A DNA stretch of 64,000 nt from Brachypterus glaber (Eukaryota; Arthropoda; Insecta; Coleoptera; Kateretidae). Position 1 is the stretch's first letter; every line of letters begins with the position of its first letter. The notes below the pieces were generated by a model. That model did no database searches, was not told the DNA's origin, and was given only the letters and a program-made list of their open reading frames with translations. Positions 1 to 10,500 of this stretch are shown piece by piece. The DNA lies in assembly GCA_958510825.1 (NCBI GenBank), contig OY294046.1, positions 9,960,847-10,024,846 on the forward strand, read 5' to 3'. A program made the position numbers and the translations under genes.

Positions 1-1165
1 TCTGACCATGTGTCAACATGGTCCAATTTTGTCCAATCATATTCTTATTAGAGATCTGCCCTGCTTCGTTAAAACGTCCTAACTAACATTGCTATTTTCC
101 CTACATTTTTCGAATAAATGGCCAAATACCTTGACTTTCAGGTTTCAATTTCAATTTTCCTGACTTTTTCCTGTTTCTGACCACGTGTTTCTGTCTATCC
201 AATCGTTTAACACTATTTCTGACCATGTGTCAAAATGGTCCAATTTTGTCCAATCATATTCTTATTAGAGATCTGCCCTGCTTCGTTAAAACGTCCTAAC
301 TAACATTGCTATTTTCCCTAAATTTTTCCAAAGTCCAAATTCCCTGACTTTTAGGTTTCAATTTCAATTTTCCTGACTTTTCCCTGTTTCTGACCACGTG
401 TTTCTGTCTATCCAATCGTTTAACACTATTTCTGACCATGTGTCAAAATGGTCCAATTTTGTCCAATCATATTCTTATTAGAGATCTGCCCTGCTTCGTT
501 AAAACGTCCTAACTAACATTGCTATTTTCCCTAAATTTTTCGAATAAATGGCCAAATTCCCTGACTTTCAGGTTTCAATTTCAATTTTCCTGACTTTTTC
601 CTGTTTCTGACCACGTGTTTCTGTCTATCCAATCGTTTAACACTATTTCTGACCATGTGTCAAAATGGTCCAATTTTGTCCAATCATATTCTTATTAGAG
701 ATCTGCCCTGCTTCGTTAAAACGTCCTAACTAACATTGCTATTTTCCCTAAATTTTTCGAATAAATGGCCAAATTCCCTGACTTTCAGGTTTCAATTTCA
801 ATTTTCCTGACTTTTCCCTGTTTCTGACCACGTGTTTCTGTCTATCCAATCGTTTAACACTATTTCTGACCATGTGTCAAAATGGTCCAATTTTGTCCAA
901 TCATATTCTTATTAGAGATCTGCCCTGCTTCGTTAAAACGTCCTGACTAACATTGCTATTTTCCCTAAATTTTTCGAATAAATGGCCAAGTTTCCTGACT
1001 TCCAGGTTTCAATTTCAATTTCCCTAACTTTTCCCTGACTTTCCTGTTTTCCCTGACTGGTGGGAGTCCTGGAGAAAAGATAAATATGACATCGAACAAC
1101 CAGCAGATAAGCCGAAAATGGCAAAAATGTTACTTGGGACGTTTTAACTAAGGAGGGCAGAGATT
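1..1165. repeat. 217-bp satellite array with inverted end
   Basis: Five head-to-tail copies of a ~217-bp unit start at 1, 218, 431, 648 and 865. The second copy is 4 bp shorter, and the last decays after about 1015. Each unit contains the segment TCTGCCCTGCTTCGTTAAAA. A diverged inverted copy of that segment occurs once, at about 1137-1160, beyond the array, so the array looks like the core of a larger inverted-repeat element and not a bare satellite. The array touches the left window edge, so its full size is unknown. No coding capacity is seen. Confidence 0.9.
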
Positions 1166-1389
1166 ATGTTGTATATTAGGTGAAGTATTTATTTTTTTAA
1201 AGTCCATATTAAAGTTTATTTTTATATATCTTGTCATGCATTTATTAGTTCCAAAAAAAAGCGATGTAATGCAACTCAATAAAAAAAAACTGCTGCCATC
1301 AAAATAATACTTTCCCCTATACACTAGAAAGCAGTAACTACATTTGTCGCATAGCAACGTTTTCACGTTAACTCTGATGCAATATTTTG

Positions 1390-1800
1390 CTTTCTAGCAT
1401 ATTAGGGCAGTATAGGCCCAGATTCATTAAAATCAAAAACAAAAAAAAAAATAAAACAAAAATAATTTTTTCAAGTATTTCAAATTTTTTCGTTAAACGA
1501 AAAATAAATTGGAAAAAATATGTTTTTGAAAAAAATTGTTTTTACCCTGTTTTACCCGAACCCGATTTTTACCAAAAACAATCCCAGCCTAGAATCTGTG
1601 GTCCAAATTTGAAGTCTTTAGCCCGAAGCGTTTCTGAGTTATCGTGGTCATAAATTTCCCGGACACATAGACCGACAGACAGATTTTTTTTTACGAAAAT
1701 CATATTTTTTGGATATAAAACGTCCAGAAACGTAAAAAAAGCAATTATTTTTTAAATTGTTTTACTAACGCAAGACTTTCCTTGAGGTAAGTAATATATT
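1390..1800. repeat. Interspersed repeat with CCCGGACA/GACCGACAGAC core
   Basis: AT-rich stretch containing a motif chain (TTGAAGTCTTTAG, then GAGTTATCG, then TTTCCCGGACA, then GACCGACAGACAG). The chain recurs in diverged form at 18530-18720 and, inverted, at 24735-24840, so this is a dispersed element family. No ends or coding region could be defined. Confidence 0.6.
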
Positions 1801-2010
1801 TATTTATAATCCAGCTGATTTTTTAAATAACATATAAAGCATTTTTTGGGTGAAGATCTGCTGATTTTAAATAATCAGGAGAACTTATCAGTCATAGTTC
1901 ATACAGTTCATTCCAAGCAAAAAATAAAACAAGCAGTGAAGATACGTAATGCTTTGCATCCCATAAAATACTCTTTATAGCCACTGAATATACTGCCCAA
2001 AATATGCTTT

Positions 2011-2256
2011 GATCTATACTCGTGACAATCTGAGAATGCGACTCTGACGTCACAGCGCGCAAATTAAAAAGCACTCTGTAGTGTAACTGAAACTTATTTA
2101 TTAAGACTTAATACATAATTATTACATAAAAAATGTGTATAAACAAAAATCATTTATTACATCTTAAAAAATAGGTTTCAATTACTCTACAGAGTGGTAT
2201 TTAGTTTACACGCTGTGACGTCAGACTCGCATTCTCAGATTGACACGATTCTAGAT
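2011..2256. mobile_element. MITE with ~82-bp terminal inverted repeats
   Basis: 2011-2093 is the inverted copy of 2175-2256 with about ten differences; both arms include GCTGTGACGTCAGA-type sequence. The ~80-bp spacer is AT-rich and non-coding. No clear target duplication was identified, so the superfamily is unassigned. Confidence 0.85.
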
Positions 2257-3414
2257 AGTACTTACCCTTTTTAACGAGCGTTCGACAATAACCAAATTTT
2301 TTTATCGTAACTATAACATACTAAATAAAAGTTATGAAATTCCCAAGTTCAAGATCCATTGTATTAAGGAGTAAAGGGTACAAAAGCCAAAATCTTGATA
2401 AAAACGATTAATTTTTTATTCCTAAAACACCATGACGCGTTTCGACCATCATTTTCAAATGGTTACATATAAAAAACTACGTCAAAACCTCCATAGTTAA
2501 CCAAAGAACACAAAAATTTAACATTTAATTATGAAATATCAATTATTTATAATAAAAGTTTTCCCACACACACACACACACAAAGTACATTGATTTCAAA
2601 ATTTTGCTAAATATGACATATACTGCCCAAAATAGTCTTAAACAATAACACTGAATGGTTTGGACTTTTAGCATTCCATTTTAAAAAAAATGGAGTTTTT
2701 CATGTTGAAAATCCAAAAGTTTAAATATTTATATTGAACGCCCTGTATAAAATATTTTATTTTTTGCACATTAAGTAATTAGATACACCCTTTTAAGATA
2801 GGCTTACAAAATTTTATTAATTTTTGACAAAAAATAAAGAAATTGGACTTTGGTTTTATCTTAACACTTAAAATGCATTTTTTCTCAAAAAAAAAATTAT
2901 ATCTCAAAAACTATAAATAATAGACCCATACAATATGGTATCAAAATAAAGGCATTTTAATGAAAAATAAGATGGCATAATAAAAAATATACCATTCCAT
3001 TAAAAAAAAAAAAGTTAGATGTTACCCACCCTAAGAGGACAATCCTGTATATTTTAAAATATTTTTAAAATGTGCCTTTTTTAAAACCGTACAACTTTTC
3101 CATTTAAAGTTTTTCTCTAAATTGGATACTTTACTATATATCAACCGACTCGGCTTCGTTGAGACACCCTGTATATAATCATGTATGCATGTGCGCTGCG
3201 AAGAATATAATAACAGATTTCTTATTTATCAAAATAGATAACAAAATAATATTTATTTTGTTATCTATTTATATATAGGGTTAAAAAACCATAGAAGTTC
3301 TTCACTGTAGTGATGTGGAATAATATTTACCTACCCTTGTGATTAATTAAATTAAATCAATTATAAATCAATATTACTAAACTATACGTTGCCAAAGAAT
3401 CAAAAAAAAAAAAA
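2257..3414. other. Non-coding AT-rich stretch with repeat remnants
   Basis: No gene is visible. It contains a short CA microsatellite at 2565-2582. A CCCTGTATA end signature, typical of arthropod TIR elements, occurs at about 2743 and again at about 3168, but matching outer ends were not resolved. Confidence 0.5.
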
Positions 3415-3672
3415 AACAAAAGTTTTGGGTTAATTTTGGCACTTTTTATTCGTCACTTCTCAGTACACTTTACGTTTCATCATATATTATTACTTTCTCA
3501 AAAGCTAAAATACAACGGGATAATTTTTTTTTGTATTTTCTATATAACTTAAGTAATAAATTATCCCGTTGTATTTTTAGCTTTTGAGAAAGTCATAATA
3601 TATAATGAAACGTAAAGTGTACTGAGAAGAAAATAAAAAGTGCCAAAATTAAACCTAAACTTTTGTTTTTTT
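3415..3672. mobile_element. Foldback MITE, ~115-bp arms
   Basis: 3415-3530 and 3559-3672 are near-perfect inverted copies around a 28-bp spacer. The innermost arm sequence is AAATTATCCCGTTGTATTTT. The outer ends are runs of A on the left and T on the right. Non-coding. Confidence 0.9.
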
Positions 3673-4349
3673 GATTCATGATTAATTATAAATAATTTTC
3701 TATGTAGATCATTTATTTTTATTAAAAAGTTGGCCAAGTGAGATAGAAGTTTTGCAAAAGGAAGAAACCTATTCTTTTTAAAAAACATACCTTATTAATA
3801 TTTATTGACATAAAAAATTACTTTTTGGGGTTTCAATTCACAATTCAAAATCCGTTTTTTTTTTTCATTTTGAACTTTTGAACCCATAAAATACATAGAT
3901 TAATAAATGTTTGCATTAAAGTTATAATTTTAACCTAAAATATAGGTTAAAGTTGGTACTTTTGTGCAAAAAATATTGATCTGTGATCAAATGGACTTTA
4001 AAAGTTGAAAATAAAATAAACGGTTTCCGAAGCGTCCAGTATTAATTAAAAGAAAACCAGGCAAAAATAACAAATAAATTTAACTGGTGTTTTTTTTAAC
4101 ACAACTGGTATTTTGAAGTGAAGTGAAATAAATATACAGCATTAATTTTAAATTTAAAAATATTGATTTAGTCATATTTTTATATCATAAGAAGTAGTTT
4201 TTCTAATATATTGAAAAAACAAGGGAGTTATAATTTTTGTCCACAATGACAGCATTGTGAGACGGACGGAACTGAGCGATCCTAAAAGGGTTTGGATTTT
4301 CGTCATTGATTTCGAAACCCTATAAAAAGGATGAAAATAGAGTATACCC
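3673..4349. other. No gene seen
   Basis: AT-rich sequence with no coding signature that I trust and no resolved repeat boundary. A short GAGACGGACGGAAC motif near 4260 recalls the CCGGACAGACCGAC repeat family. Confidence 0.4.
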
Positions 4350-4619
4350 GTATATTTCAACGAACTAATAACTCTTTTCTCTAGAATAGGCATTTCATTT
4401 GTAAAAATTGACAAAAACGTAGCCAACATATATATTTGTCTGTCTTACTCGCACAGCTTTGTTCTAACAGAGACAACAATAACAGTTACTGGTAATTGTT
4501 ATTGTTCAGGCCTGAATATACCTACTATTTGTTTACAAACAAACCGATATGTTGGCGATACTTTATATTAACGGTATGCGTATTCTAGAGAGAAGAGTTG
4601 TTAGTTCGTTGGTATATTT
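4350..4619. mobile_element. hAT-type MITE copy 1 with 8-bp target duplication
   Basis: The element spans 4358-4611, begins CAACGAACTAATAACTC and ends with its inverted copy GTTGTTAGTTCGTTG. It is flanked on both sides by the exact 8-mer GTATATTT (4350-4357, 4612-4619). Eight-bp target duplications are the hallmark of hAT transposases. Copies 2 and 3 lie at 51033-51477 and 53699-53952 with their own different 8-bp duplications. Non-coding and about 254 bp, so non-autonomous. Confidence 0.95.
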
Positions 4620-6049
4620 GCAGACGATTGTAATGTTTCTCATTAGGCACAGTGTTTTATAATAATTGATGATTATTTTATAATAAATGATGATTATTTT
4701 ATAATAAATTAATTTTCGTTCAATTAAAATTACAAGGCACTTAACTAATTAAATTATTTGAATAAAAACTAATTCGTCACGCACAATTTTAAAATAACAA
4801 TTCCCATTGTTATCTGTCGCTTGAGAAATCCACCAATTATTTAAAAACTTTTTTATAAGCATTAAAAGTGTAAAAACATACGTTTTATAACTAAAACAAG
4901 CCTTGAAGGTACATAATGGTTCGCATTCTATAGTATACACGCTACTCTTGTATCTTATTTAGGTTTAAAAAATATTGCGTATAAAATAAACAACGGATTT
5001 TATTTATTTAGCATCTAGACGTTATAGGACCATTTACAGCAAAATCTCATTCGATCGCCTTCACAAGATAATGGTAAATCTCCTTTGATGATGGCCTTTT
5101 GCACTTTGATGATGGCCACGTTAAGAATCAATTGATCGCGGTGGACAAAATCGCCTTATTCTTATATTTTATATGCAGATTCTAAATATGTTGAGTAATT
5201 TGCTCTAGGTATTGCCACTTTGGATAAAAAAAAAACATTGTTACAAAGTCCCGAAAAACCCCTTACATGCGATTTAGGCTATCTTTGGATATTTATAAAA
5301 GTAACAGGACCTTCATTGTGGGCTTAAATAAAACATTTAATGTTATATTTTTTAAACATATTAGGGAACTTTCAAGTATTACGTAACGCAAAATGTACCG
5401 AAATTCATACACTTCATACCTCAGTTCTCGCGTTATTCAAGGCTGTAGAGATTTTATATTTTGGCTATAATTTCGCCGTTCTTTCACACGATTTTGGGGT
5501 ATATTTTTGCAAGGGTCTTTTCTGAACTTCTTTTTGCGCGTTCCTACATGCAAGTCAATCCTATTGCTTATTTTTTTCTAGATCGGGTCCCAAACTGGGC
5601 CCCAGCAACCAAAACATCATACCTTTTCAGAAGAGCCCCAATTTCCTAATTATTGTTCAAAATTCTTATTATAAAATATATTGATTTAAAATTTAAGCAA
5701 CAAGTGACCCTCATGAGTGACCAAAATTTTGTGGGAAAAAAATTGGTTTGTCTTTAACGCATAGGGGGGCGCTGTGATCAATTTTCCTTAAAAGAATACC
5801 TTTTTCGGAGATCCACATTCTAGATGTTCAGAAAAATCATGAGATATGCGTGAAACTATATGTATCCAACTCTTTAGTTCTATGGTATTTCCACAGACTA
5901 ACGATGCCCCCGCTTGCTAGATCAATTATAGTGAAGGACTGCACGGATGCCATTTTTCCTGTCTTTTTGGGGTAAATTTGGTCGATTGCAGTCTTATACA
6001 AAACAAATCGTCGCATTTTGGACAGACATTAAAACAAAAATTGTAGCTT
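4620..6049. other. Non-coding stretch with a half MITE
   Basis: No gene is recognised. 5363-5465 is one arm of the AAGTATTACGTAACGC family seen complete at 21659-21898 and 31745-31957; its partner arm is missing. The short open frames here have no family resemblance. Confidence 0.5.
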
Positions 6050-6965
6050 TTATAATGTGGGGTGAAAAAGTAATTTTTTTCTATTTTTGAATAAGAAATC
6101 AGTATTGCCCAGGTAGCAAAATAACATGAAATTCACGTGAAAGTCACGTTAATATGTGACATGTGATGTTAAGATTGTAATCTCATTTAACAAGAATGTA
6201 GCATGGTGGGGATGTCCTAAGTCCGCCCCTAATAACATCACACAATGACATCCCGAAAATAACGTGTTTGTGACATCATAAATCCACATTCCTGTTATAT
6301 CTAATATCTTATGGATGCCGTTACTTTAATATTTAAATAATATTTTAGGATATTAGCTTTTTCTAAATTAAAACCATTAAAAACGCTATAACCCTATAAA
6401 AAAATCGGATTTAAAATCAATCAGTAATTGAAACAATCACAGATTGAAACAGATAGATTCTAAATACGAAATTGCAGATTAAGCGGAGAATATATCCTTT
6501 AATCCGTGTCCGTGGTCTTGAGAAGCCCGGCAGAGACCCCTATCCATTGGAAATCGTATAATGTGTATACAATTTCCTTATAATAATTTACTCTATCAAC
6601 ATCATCTTATATCGATTTTTTTGCTTTGAACGTCGGTGAGAAGCAAAATAACATGACATTCACGTGAAAGCCACGTTAATATGTGACATGCGATATATTC
6701 ACAGCGTTGCTAAATATTTGTTATTTAATAACATGGTTGTCACGTCACACGTGTTACGTTGCAAATGTGATGTTAAATACATGTTATTTTTCAATATTAT
6801 GTGATGTTATGATTTAGTTTAAAAATACACCCAAAAGTGATGTTAATTTCTTGTAATATAACATCCCTTGCTACCTGGGTGGTTTACATGTTTTGGAATT
6901 TTTGGTACTTTTATAATGTGGGGTGAAAAAGTAATTTTTTTTTATTTTTGAATAAGAAAGCAGTT
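6050..6965. repeat. ~57-bp direct duplication flanking the CCCAGGTAGC element
   Basis: 6050-6104 and 6909-6965 are nearly the same sequence, both containing TAATGTGGGGTGAAAAAGTA, in direct orientation on either side of the 772-bp element, with ~30 bp of spacer on the right. This is far longer than a transposition target duplication. It implies a pre-existing or later segmental duplication. Confidence 0.85.
6108..6879. mobile_element. 772-bp CCCAGGTAGC element, copy 1
   Basis: Begins CCCAGGTAGCAAAATAAC and ends with the inverted form TTGCTACCTGGG. A nearly identical copy in the same orientation lies at 11430-12200. The interior has no reading frame but is full of AACATG, GTGATGTTA and CACGTGAAAG words. 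The first ~45 bp recur inside at about 6645-6692. Flanking dinucleotides (TG here, TA in copy 2) suggest a 2-bp target duplication. Superfamily unknown. Confidence 0.9.
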
Positions 6966-7250
6966 TTCATGGCGACCACCGTTTTTGATGTTGAAAAAAG
7001 ATTAGGGCCAAAAAATAGCACTTCAAAAATCTAAAAAAAAAGTATTCTTTGAGTATAAATACAAAATTTCACAATGAGATCTTTTTTATTTCTATAAAGA
7101 TGTTTAAAAAAAGATTATTAGGTAAAAAGCCCCCTTAAAAGTGAAATTAGATAAGAAAAAACACAAATATATGCACTCTATTGAAGTTTTAATTTCGCGA
7201 ATATATTCGTCTTATTCAGTAATTAACTCCTAAAGAGGTTTTTTTATATA

Positions 7251-7391
7251 CAGTGAAACTCCGATATAAAAAGCGAGTTGGGGCCAATTCAGCGTTCATT
7301 ATAACCAGAGCAAAATAAACATAAAGGAACAGCTTGGGGTTAAAAAATGGGTCCCTTATAACCGATTTTTCGTAATAACCAAGTTCCACTG
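7251..7391. mobile_element. Short pogo/Tigger-like MITE
   Basis: 141-bp element with imperfect inverted ends CAGTGAAACTCCGATATAA and (inverted) CAGTGGAACTTGGTTATTA, flanked by TA on both sides. CAGTG-starting ends with a TA target fit the pogo/Tigger branch of Tc1-mariner. Non-coding. Confidence 0.7.
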
Positions 7392-7514
7392 TATATATTT
7401 TTTGACTGTATTTGTTGTTGACAGTAGTATTTATATGACTACACTTTACTCCAGAGGAACAAAAGGTTACTTTCTACACTTTAAAGTAAAGTATTACTTT
7501 TTATTATGACATAC

Positions 7515-10500
7515 CTTTGGGAAGCGGAATCTTGGTTACTGATGGAGGCCCAATCGTTGCTCCTCTCCTTCACCTCCTTCCTCTCAGACTCGACGAGCTC
7601 TCCGATTTTGAATTTGGCCATCATTTCGCGGGCGTCGCTGGAGTGACCTACATCTTCGAAGGGTTCACTGCCGTCCTTTCCAGCCTGCTCGAGAAGGACT
7701 TCTTCACCACCAGGGTGCTGGAGCAATAAGAAATGAAATAAAGTAGAGTTTATCGACAAAATACCCCGAATAAAAAAAAGCTTTTACAAAATATCTGGTG
7801 ACTAAAACGGGTGCAACAAAAATTCCGACGACTATTTCACAAACAATATATAGGCCAATCAAAACCTTGCATTTTTAGTTTCTTGATCAATCAGATCAAA
7901 ATGAATCTGATAATTTTTGCACATGTGCAATTATCACTAGGTTACTATGGAAACAAGAAACTGACAGTTACTGACATCTTAATAAATGTTATATTTTTGC
8001 AAAATGGGTTTTTAATTTGTGAAGCTTACCTTTAGTTGATTTATTTTTATTGACCAAAACATCCTAGGTATAAACCCTAATTAATTTCAGATAATATATT
8101 ATATTTTTGCACTTTGCATCTTAAAAGCTTTAAATCACTGATATTCATAAATTTTAATTTATTTAATTGAATCTTGGTATTAAAAACAGGCCACTCAACT
8201 CAACTTTATTAGAAACCGATCGCAAATTGTTTTTTTACGGGTGGAAACACCCGTTATTTTATTTCTTTTCAGTTGAAAACTAAACTTTTTAAACAAAAAC
8301 AGCAATGATCTTTATTTAAATTCTAAAAGATATATAACAACTATTTTATTGGAATAATCTCAAGCATAAAATATCCCTCAAGCGAAGTTTAGACTTGGAA
8401 ACATTCGCGAACAAGTGAACATCATGGTTTTAAAAAGCGCGGCAAATTTGAGATTAAATTTTTTAATTATAGTTGTAAAGTAATATTGTTGTTTAGTTCT
8501 TAAATTTTTAATTTAAATATGAAACAACATTAAACATGGTAAAATTATATACTTCCTTATTTTTTTTGTGAAATAATCTTTCAAAATACCATTCGTGCAT
8601 GTTGTTATACATCTTTTTTTACTGTATATAAAAAACATTTTGCTTAAGGAAATTGTTTTCGTGCATTTTTCGTCAAAATTCCTCCACTTGCGGTCTCGGA
8701 ATTTTGTAACACGAAAAATGCACTCAAACAATTGCCAAGCAAAATATTTTTTTAATACAGTAAAAAAATTATCGATAATTCAACATGAACTTATGATATT
8801 ACTACTGATAAAATATTCAGTTCCAGAATGTCCTAAAAGCAAGGTTCACAAAATAACCCAATTTTCTTGGGGTAAACGTCTCTTAAAAACAGTAGCGGAC
8901 TGGGTACATAGAGCCTGGGCTGGCAAAGTCCTCAGGGGCTCGCGAAACAGCCTAAGGGGAGCCCGCAAAACTGTCTTTTTAAAAATAATCTAAAAAGGTA
9001 TTTTTGTCCAACATTCACTGAATGTGAGGAAGACTTTTTTATTATCAGATTCACCAACTCAAAACACCACATGTACTTATAAATTTATGTGAAAATTTCA
9101 AAATTATTAACTCCTAACACTGGGGGTGAATTCACAATAATTATAATTATCACCAAGCTCCCAAAAATCCCAAAACAATTAAAAAAAAATGAAAAAAAAA
9201 GTTGAGTCTTTTGCATCCCTGGAGAAATTTTTATTAAGGATTATTTTTTAAACCATAATTACAAATTTAAAATAAAATTTAAAGTTAATGATTAGAAAGC
9301 TCATTAGAAAGTGTTGTTTTCTGGACTTTTTCTAAGTGGAAAAAAACATGGTTTTTTGCATGTCTTTTTCTAAAGTTGTTTTTTTTTTCACCTGTGGCAC
9401 ATATAAAATGTTCCAATTTTACATGATGAAAAGGAGACAATGTGGGAGGGGGTCTAAGAATAGCAAAAATCGATGACATAATTGTTGAACAGTCCCTCAG
9501 AATTATTTTGCTACCAGATATTCTATCTGTTACCTCTGAAATCGGCAACCTTATTAGACAGTTATTTTTTTTAAATGACTATATATCAAAAACTAACAGT
9601 CCTATGATAAAAATAACTGAAGATGTTTTTACAGAAAATTGATGGTGTACAAAAAGTCTTTCAAAAATCTCAAAAATCAAGGTAATTGTTAACAAGATTT
9701 AAAGATTTTTTATAAATTTTATTGAAAAGCTCAAAAATCTAGATTTTAACTCTCCATTAACCAGATGGGGTATTACAAACCCCAATGAGTTTAAAAACAT
9801 TCTTTTTGTCAAAATTCAGTGGTAAAGGCACCAAATTTCAATATTAAAAAAATACTAAGATGGGTCAGATATTGTACTACAAACTATTATAGCTCAAACA
9901 ATGTATTAAAATTATTGATATAATTATAATACATTGTATAATACAGGGTGTATTTGAAATAGGGTAGGAAATTTTAACAGGTGATTCTACATGATAAAAT
10001 ATGACAAAAAGTTCCTATAAACATATGTCTAAAAATGCGTCATAAGGGAGCTACGCCTCTTTGAAATTGGCTAAAAAAATCGGTTTTTATTTAATAACTC
10101 AGGAACCCTTTAAGATATGTTAACGAGGTTTTGCACGTGAATTAATCCTAATAAGGCCCATTTTTGCATGTCATTTTCACGTACTTATTTAAACCAGGGG
10201 TGTGCGAATCGGGGGGGCCTGATCAGTTTTTTGTCCCAAACTTTTTTCTGTGTAACTTTTTTGCAATTTTATTTTTGAAATATGATTGCTCAGGTCAAAA
10301 TACATAAAAAAGGTACTCTTGTTGTAATACTGTAGGATTAACCGTTTTCGAGAAAAGTTCATTTGAAGGTGACATTTTACGGTTCGAGGACGAAAAATTA
10401 AATACGAAAATGTCGAAAACCAAAATTTTAATGATGCATTGTTATTCTACATCAAAAACTAAGAAAAAAAGTTTCCATACATGTAGGTCGAAAAATCGCT

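Noticed and set aside
1892..2074. Missing cytochrome b5 membrane-anchor exon (hydrophobic minus-strand frame)
   Set aside because: The frame runs into a MITE arm, lacks a proper acceptor in the right phase, and its end does not resemble b5 anchors.
7517..7729. Plus-strand open frame over cytochrome b5 exon 2
   Set aside because: Antisense shadow of the HPGG exon; the minus strand has splice sites and heme ligands.
8595..8993. 132-codon plus-strand open frame
   Set aside because: No domain or motif, AT-driven composition, inside the cytochrome b5 intron.
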